The notes under the pieces were generated by a model. It had not been told where the DNA came from. It made no database searches and was given only the letters and a program-made list of their open reading frames with translations. DNA of 9,615 bases from CAKSHP01 sp045590935 (GTDB lineage: Bacteria > Bacillota > Clostridia > UBA1381 > UMGS1253). The position numbers were made by a program, and so were the translations under genes. Of the stretch, positions 5,900-9,615 are shown one piece after another. Each line of letters begins with the position of its first letter. Positions within the stretch are counted from its first letter, which is position 1. The DNA is taken from NCBI GenBank assembly GCA_045590935.1, contig JAZNSA010000123.1:1-9615 (forward strand), read 5' to 3'.

Positions 5900-6735
5900 A
5901 AACCAAACACCTCTCGTCTGATATCGTAGAATATATTATGGTCTATCTTCTCGCCAACAAAAAGCTCATAAGCAACAATGCCCTGATAAATAAGCATACC
6001 AAGCCCATTTATTACATTTCTCGCTCCTGCTTCACGCATTTTTTTTAAAAACACCGTTTCGGGTGGATTATATATCATATCAACCGCATCAGTTTTATTA
6101 TCTACAAAGGAAAAATCACTTATCGGGCAATCTCTGTTATCGCCCATTCCTACAGAAGTCGTATTAATAACAATGTCGTAATGAATTTTATTCAAAGCAG
6201 TACAAACTCTCTTGCCTGTTTTTTCAAACACAAAATCCGAAAGCTCCTCTGCCCTGCTTTGCGTTCTGTTTAAAACAGTTATGCTCTTAGCTCCCTCGTT
6301 AAAAAACTTTATGCAAACAGGTCTGCAAGCTCCGCCTGCCCCCAAAATTAACAAGTCTTTACCCTTAATCTCAATCCCGCCGTTTACAAGAGACAAATAA
6401 AATCCTTCCGCATCGGTATTATAACCGACAAGCCTCCCATTCTTGTTCACAACGGTGTTCACAGAGCCATAATCTTCCGCTTCCTTTGAAATTTCATCAA
6501 TATATTTTACTACATTAAGCTTATGGGGCGCAGTAACATTAATACCACTGATATTAAGTGCACGAACGCCCTCAATAGCTTTTTTTAAATCACATTCATC
6601 AACGTGCATAGCAAAATACAGATAATTCTTATTTAGCTTTTCGGATATATAATTATGCATCTTCGGCGAAAACGAATGGTCTATAGGTGCTCCGATTATC
6701 CCTAATAGCTTTGTATGTCCGTTAACCTCTAGCAT
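5896..6735 (-). CDS. aroE: Shikimate 5-dehydrogenase
   Basis: The 279-residue product has the length and two-domain plan of AroE, which reduces 3-dehydroshikimate to shikimate with NADPH. The substrate domain shows SFSPKMHN (21-28), NVTAPHK with catalytic Lys72, SVNTV (91-95) and YNTD with Asp108. The Rossmann domain shows GAGGA (132-136) and the NADP-binding NRTQSR (156-161), typical of AroE. INTTSVGM and DMIYNPPET complete the family pattern. AGGAG lies eight bases before the ATG. The gene begins 17 bases after guaB and overlaps aroK by four bases. YdiB/quinate dehydrogenase paralogues are possible in principle, but the aroK-aroQ context supports the biosynthetic enzyme. Confidence 0.97.
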   Translation of the reverse strand: MLEVNGHTKLLGIIGAPIDHSFSPKMHNYISEKLNKNYLYFAMHVDECDLKKAIEGVRALNISGINVTAPHKLNVVKYIDEISKEAEDYGSVNTVVNKNGRLVGYNTDAEGFYLSLVNGGIEIKGKDLLILGAGGACRPVCIKFFNEGAKSITVLNRTQSRAEELSDFVFEKTGKRVCTALNKIHYDIVINTTSVGMGDNRDCPISDFSFVDNKTDAVDMIYNPPETVFLKKMREAGARNVINGLGMLIYQGIVAYELFVGEKIDHNIFYDIRREVFGF

Positions 6736-6752
6736 ATTAATTTCTCCTAAAA

Positions 6753-8201
6753 TTACTCATGAACAGAATAGTTAGGCGCTTCTTTTGTAATTTGAATATC
6801 ATGAGGATGACTTTCTTTTAAGCCCGCACCCGTTATTCTGATAAACTGTCCGTTTTTCTTAAGCTCAGGGATTGTCTTTGTTCCGCAATATCCCATACCT
6901 GAACGCAAACCACCCAAAAGCTGGAATACAGTCTCAGACAAATCACCTTTGTATTCAACACGTCCCTCAACACCTTCAGGAACAAGCTTCTTAGCATCCT
7001 GCTGGAAGTAACGGTCTTTACTACCTTCGTTCATAGCACCAATTGAGCCCATACCACGATAAACCTTAAAACGTCTTCCCTGATAAAGCTCAAACTCTCC
7101 CGGACTTTCAGTACATCCGGCAAACAAGCTACCAAGCATAATAACGTCTGCACCTGCGGCAATCGCCTTTGTTAAATCTCCTGAATATTTAATACCTCCG
7201 TCAGCAATAAGAGGAACATTTTTCTTCTTTGCAACTTCAGCCGCATTCATAATTGCAGTTATTTGAGGCACACCAATACCCGCAACAACACGAGTTGTAC
7301 AAATTGAACCCGGTCCGATACCAACCTTAACAGCATCAGCACCCGCTTCAATTAAATCTGCAGCGGCAGAAGCCGTAGCAATGTTTCCCGCAATAACATC
7401 CAAATGAGGGAATGCTTCCTTAACCTTCTTTAATGACTTCATAATATTTGCACTATGACCATGTGCAGAATCCAAAACAACAACGTCAACATTAGCCGCA
7501 ACCAACGCCTCAACTCTATCTAAAACGTCATTTGTTACTCCAATTGCCGCACCTGCAAGAAGTCTTCCCTGGTCGTCTCTTGCAGAGTTTGGATACCTTA
7601 CTGCTTTTTCAATATCCTTAATAGTAATAAGACCTTTAAGCATCATATTTTCATCAACAAGAGGAAGCTTTTCAACTTTATACTTGCGTAAAATCTCCTG
7701 TGCCTGTTCAAGAGTTGTTCCAATTGGGGCAGTTATAAGATTTTCCTTTGTCATAGACATATAAATCGGTTTTGAAAAATCCGTTTCAAAACGAAGGTCT
7801 CTGTTTGTAATAATACCAACAAGCTTTCCGCTTTCAGTTATCGGAACACCCGAAATTTTATATTTTCCCATAAGAGCATCGGCATCTTTTAATGTATTAT
7901 TAGGACCGAGGCTGAACGGATTAACTATAACACCATTTTCACTTCTCTTAACCTTGTCAACTTCAATACTCTGTTGCTCAATAGACATATTTTTATGAAT
8001 TATGCCTATACCACCCTCACGTGCCATAGCAATTGCCATATTTGATTCTGTAACAGTATCCATCGCCGCACTGATTAGAGGAATATTAAGCTTAATCTTA
8101 CTTGTAAGATTTGTTGAAAGCTCGATATCTCTCGGTATAACTTCAGATTTTTGTGGAACTAAAAGCACGTCATCAAATGTTAATCCTTCAATAATATTCA
8201 T
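6753..8201 (-). CDS. guaB: Inosine 5'-monophosphate dehydrogenase
   Basis: The 482-residue product is a full-length IMP dehydrogenase, which oxidises IMP to XMP with NAD, the first committed step of GMP synthesis. It starts with the usual EGLTFDDVLLVP. A pair of CBS domains (about 93-205) is inserted in the TIM barrel. The NAD/IMP region has DSAHGHS (244-250). The catalytic loop GPGSICTTR places the nucleophile at Cys301. ADGGIKYSGD and the flap region with YRGMGSIGAM follow, and the catalytic arginine should lie near KDRYFQ. The smaller GMP reductase lacks these CBS domains, so guaC is excluded. AAGGAG lies eight bases before the ATG. A consensus promoter lies about 215 bases upstream, leaving a long leader. 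The gene heads the operon guaB-aroE-aroK-aroQ-M24 peptidase, an unusual partnership of purine and shikimate genes. Confidence 0.98.
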   Translation of the reverse strand: MNIIEGLTFDDVLLVPQKSEVIPRDIELSTNLTSKIKLNIPLISAAMDTVTESNMAIAMAREGGIGIIHKNMSIEQQSIEVDKVKRSENGVIVNPFSLGPNNTLKDADALMGKYKISGVPITESGKLVGIITNRDLRFETDFSKPIYMSMTKENLITAPIGTTLEQAQEILRKYKVEKLPLVDENMMLKGLITIKDIEKAVRYPNSARDDQGRLLAGAAIGVTNDVLDRVEALVAANVDVVVLDSAHGHSANIMKSLKKVKEAFPHLDVIAGNIATASAAADLIEAGADAVKVGIGPGSICTTRVVAGIGVPQITAIMNAAEVAKKKNVPLIADGGIKYSGDLTKAIAAGADVIMLGSLFAGCTESPGEFELYQGRRFKVYRGMGSIGAMNEGSKDRYFQQDAKKLVPEGVEGRVEYKGDLSETVFQLLGGLRSGMGYCGTKTIPELKKNGQFIRITGAGLKESHPHDIQITKEAPNYSVHE

Positions 8202-8254
8202 TTTCTAATCTCCTTTTCTTCTTTCGTATTTTTTATATAAATTTTTTATAAAGC

Positions 8255-8350
8255 TTATTTATTCAAGAAATGATTTTTAACTGTTTCATACGCCATTTTC
8301 TTTGGCGTAAAATGAACGTATTCTATAAAAAATCTGCTTATATATTCCAT
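8255..8350 (-). CDS. Possible small leader ORF upstream of guaB
   Basis: A 31-codon frame runs from ATG 8350 to TAA 8255. It starts MEYISRFFIEYVHF and ends in KNHFLNK, a plausible mix of aromatic, basic and hydrophobic residues. The frame stays open upstream for another 12 codons without an ATG (FGRFSASRLKIE) before a TAG, so it may be a decayed longer gene. There is no convincing Shine-Dalgarno (only TTGAG directly before the ATG). I do not recognise a family. It lies wholly within the predicted guaB leader and could be a leader peptide, a remnant, or chance. Confidence 0.25.
   Translation of the reverse strand: MEYISRFFIEYVHFTPKKMAYETVKNHFLNK
8283..8317 (-). other. Two-part hairpin in the guaB leader
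   Basis: In - strand RNA, ACGCCA pairs with UGGCGU around a 7-base AAGAAAA loop. It is extended by a second 6-bp helix (GUUCAU with AUGAAAC, one bulged base) across a 3-base UUU bulge. No T-run follows, so it is not a terminator. It coincides with the middle of the small open frame. It lies about 80 bases before the guaB start and could be a regulatory or stabilising element. Confidence 0.45.
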
Positions 8351-8416
8351 CTCAATTTTTAATCTTGATGCGCTAAATCTTCCAAACTATTCTCTTTTCT
8401 ATATTCATTTAGATTA

Positions 8417-8445
8417 ATTATACATTATTTGATATAAAAAGTCAA
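8417..8445 (-). promoter_or_regulatory. Strong sigma-A promoter for the guaB-aro operon
   Basis: On the - strand, TTGACT (8445-8440) and a perfect TATAAT (8422-8417) are separated by exactly 17 bases; this is the best promoter in the window. Transcription should begin near 8410. It lies 35 bases after the dus stop codon, so guaB and the genes behind it can be expressed independently of dus. Confidence 0.85.
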
Positions 8446-8480
8446 CAGTTTTGCCCGAATTATAGGCGTTTTTATAAATA

Positions 8481-9434
8481 TTACAGCAATCTTTTTAATA
8501 TTGCTTCAAGCTCAGTGCCGCTTTTTGCATTATTAACCTCACGTCGTGCTGTTGCAGAGTTCTTCTCGCCCTTTAAATACCAAGCGGCGTGCTTCCTTGC
8601 CTCGCAAACAGCTATATGTTCCCCCTTATATTTAACCATAAGCGCAAATTGCTCTAAAATTATTTCAATTTTTTCCTCAAGCGTTGGAAAATAAGATATT
8701 TTCCCATATTTTGAAAGCTCGTTTATCTGCCTGAAAATAAATGGATTTCCAAGCGCTCCCCTAGCTACCATAACAGCACTGCATCCCGTCTGCTCACGCA
8801 TTTTAAGCGCATCCTCGGCAGTAAATATATCTCCGTTTCCTATAACGGGAATTTTCAAAGCAGAAACAACCTTTGATATAATGTCCCAATCGGCTCTGCC
8901 TGAATAATATTGCATTCTTGTTCTCCCGTGAATTGCAACTGCATCTGCGCCGCCTGCCTCCGCTGCCTTTGCCGCTTCAACTGCATTTATATTATCCTCA
9001 TCCCAGCCTTTTCGCATTTTGACAGTTACAGGGACATTAGAATTTCTCTTAACGCTTTTAACAATCTTATAAATTTTATCTGTATCACGCATAAGGGCGC
9101 TCCCTTCCCCATTTTGCGCAACCTTAGGAACAGGACAGCCCATATTTATATCAATCATACACGCTCCGCCCGATATAGCCTTTGGTGCAATTTCTCCCAT
9201 TATTTCAGGCTCACTGCCAAATATCTGAACGGCAAATGGCTTTTCACATTCCTCACCAAAAATCATTTTTTCCGTCTTTTTATCATTATATAAAAGAGCT
9301 TTTGCGCTAACCATTTCCGTATAAACAAGCCCACACCCGAATTTTCTGCAAATTTGACGAAAAGCCGAATCTGTAACACCTGCAAGCGGCGCTAAAAAGA
9401 CTTCATTTTCAAATTCCAAATCTCCTATTTTCAT
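8481..9434 (-). CDS. dus: tRNA-dihydrouridine synthase (DusB-like)
   Basis: The 317-residue product is a typical Dus enzyme, an FMN-dependent TIM-barrel protein that reduces uridines of tRNA to dihydrouridine. Motifs include the N-terminal FMN-binding LAPLAGVTDSAFR (14-26), DINMGCPVPKVAQNGEGSAL (95-114) with the catalytic proton donor Cys100, VTVKMRKGWD, the phosphate-region HGRTRMQYYSG, GNGDI, and VMVARGALGNPFIF. The C-terminal helical domain (about 245-317) is present. The pattern fits the DusB/Dus1 type common in Firmicutes, although the target uridine cannot be told from sequence. GGGAG lies seven bases before the ATG. A terminator for the preceding gene lies 45 bases upstream. I see no clear promoter in that gap (TATAAA-like sequences lack a good -35), and no terminator between dus and the guaB promoter. 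Confidence 0.96.
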   Translation of the reverse strand: MKIGDLEFENEVFLAPLAGVTDSAFRQICRKFGCGLVYTEMVSAKALLYNDKKTEKMIFGEECEKPFAVQIFGSEPEIMGEIAPKAISGGACMIDINMGCPVPKVAQNGEGSALMRDTDKIYKIVKSVKRNSNVPVTVKMRKGWDEDNINAVEAAKAAEAGGADAVAIHGRTRMQYYSGRADWDIISKVVSALKIPVIGNGDIFTAEDALKMREQTGCSAVMVARGALGNPFIFRQINELSKYGKISYFPTLEEKIEIILEQFALMVKYKGEHIAVCEARKHAAWYLKGEKNSATARREVNNAKSGTELEAILKRLL

Positions 9435-9478
9435 ATATAACTCCCATAATTTTATAAATTTTATCCTTTTTAATATAG

Positions 9479-9509
9479 AAAAACACGGGAAAGAAAAAAA
9501 CTTTCCCGT
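9479..9509 (-). terminator. Intrinsic terminator between the right-edge gene and dus
   Basis: On the - strand a 9-bp perfect stem (ACGGGAAAG with CTTTCCCGT, 9485-9509) closes a 7-base T loop and is followed by GTTTTTC. It begins 15 bases after the stop of the right-edge gene and lies 44 bases before dus. The T-run is short but the stem is sound. Confidence 0.75.
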
Positions 9510-9524
9510 CTCTTACATTATTAA

Positions 9525-9615
9525 TCAAAACACATCATTTTTTATAACATCCTCGTACGTTTCACGGCGAACCAAAACTCTATCCTCACCTTTTGAAACC
9601 GCAACAACGCACGGA
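9525..9615 (-). CDS. Unrecognised protein, C-terminal end (partial)
   Basis: The last 29 codons of a - strand gene run from the window edge to a TGA at 9527-9525. They read PCVVAVSKGEDRVLVRRETY and finish in a short acidic and aromatic end. A beta-strand/turn/beta-strand followed by a helix is plausible. That this is a real coding end is supported by the terminator starting 15 bases later and by stops in the other - strand frames. The fragment is too short to assign, and I do not recognise its family. Confidence 0.6.
   Translation of the reverse strand, partial: PCVVAVSKGEDRVLVRRETYEDVIKNDVF

Larger units (their letters stand above)
8202..8410 (-). promoter_or_regulatory. Long 5' leader of guaB, function unassigned
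   Basis: From the predicted transcription start near 8410 to the guaB ATG there are about 209 untranslated bases. They contain a 31-codon open frame (8255-8350), a two-part hairpin (8283-8317) and an AT-rich stretch before the ribosome binding site. I searched by eye for the purine riboswitch core, a T-box, and a terminator followed by a T-run, and found none. A leader this long before a nucleotide-synthesis gene suggests regulation, but this is inference. Confidence 0.4.

Noticed and set aside
8202..8410. Purine riboswitch or T-box in the guaB leader
   Set aside because: I looked for the purine aptamer's conserved junction and loops, the T-box bulge, and a terminator with a T-run. None is visible; the hairpin at 8283-8317 does not match these.
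8459..8464. Second perfect TATAAT upstream of guaB on the - strand
   Set aside because: No acceptable -35 lies 16-18 bases upstream; the best (TTGCTG) is at 19 bases inside dus. The promoter at 8417-8445 is far better.
8910..9293. 127-codon frame on the + strand opposite dus
   Set aside because: It is antisense to a complete Dus enzyme, has no ribosome binding site I would trust, and its composition is not protein-like.
1..9615. CRISPR arrays, insertion sequences, tandem repeats, tRNA or rRNA genes
   Set aside because: No regularly spaced repeats, transposase-like frames, terminal inverted repeats, cloverleaf or rRNA sequence were seen on reading through the window.

Overview
The window is low-GC, densely packed bacterial chromosome that reads as Bacillota, most likely class Clostridia. 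The reasons are the AT-rich third positions, strong AGGAGG-type Shine-Dalgarno sites, consensus sigma-A promoters with 17-base spacers, TTG start codons, and an acidic zinc-ribbon protein of a type I associate with clostridia (CD1247-like) beside efp. Genus cannot be read from the sequence. Nearly everything here is housekeeping; I see no mobile element, CRISPR array, rRNA or tRNA.

Layout. On the + strand, the left edge holds the 3' end of dapA followed by complete dapB (lysine/diaminopimelate pathway), closed by a strong intrinsic terminator at about 931-970. All other genes lie on the - strand and converge on that terminator. Read in the direction of transcription from the right edge, they are: the C-terminal end of an unrecognised gene and its terminator; a tRNA-dihydrouridine synthase (dus); a consensus promoter with a leader of about 210 bases; guaB, aroE, aroK, aroQ and an M24 aminopeptidase as a tight operon; a separate promoter and efp; the acidic zinc-ribbon protein; a hairpin; a membrane-anchored metallophosphoesterase; and an AllA-like cupin. 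Last come remnants of two unrelated genes (HAD phosphatase start, possible polysaccharide deacetylase end) joined in one frame across a stop codon.

How the genes work together. DapA and DapB carry out consecutive steps toward diaminopimelate and lysine. AroQ, AroE and AroK carry out three consecutive shikimate steps (3-dehydroquinate to shikimate 3-phosphate). They share a transcript with IMP dehydrogenase, the first committed step of GMP synthesis. The order aroQ - M24 peptidase - efp matches yqhS-yqhT-efp of Bacillus subtilis, but here efp has its own promoter.

The points most worth a second look are the long guaB leader with a small open frame and a hairpin, the relocated aroQ start, the TTG-initiated aroK/aroQ pair with near-identical initiation regions, the strand-specific hairpin at 2736-2766, the chimeric gene remnant at 985-1269, and the extra cysteine cluster on the zinc-ribbon protein. 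None of these amounts to a demonstrated new system.
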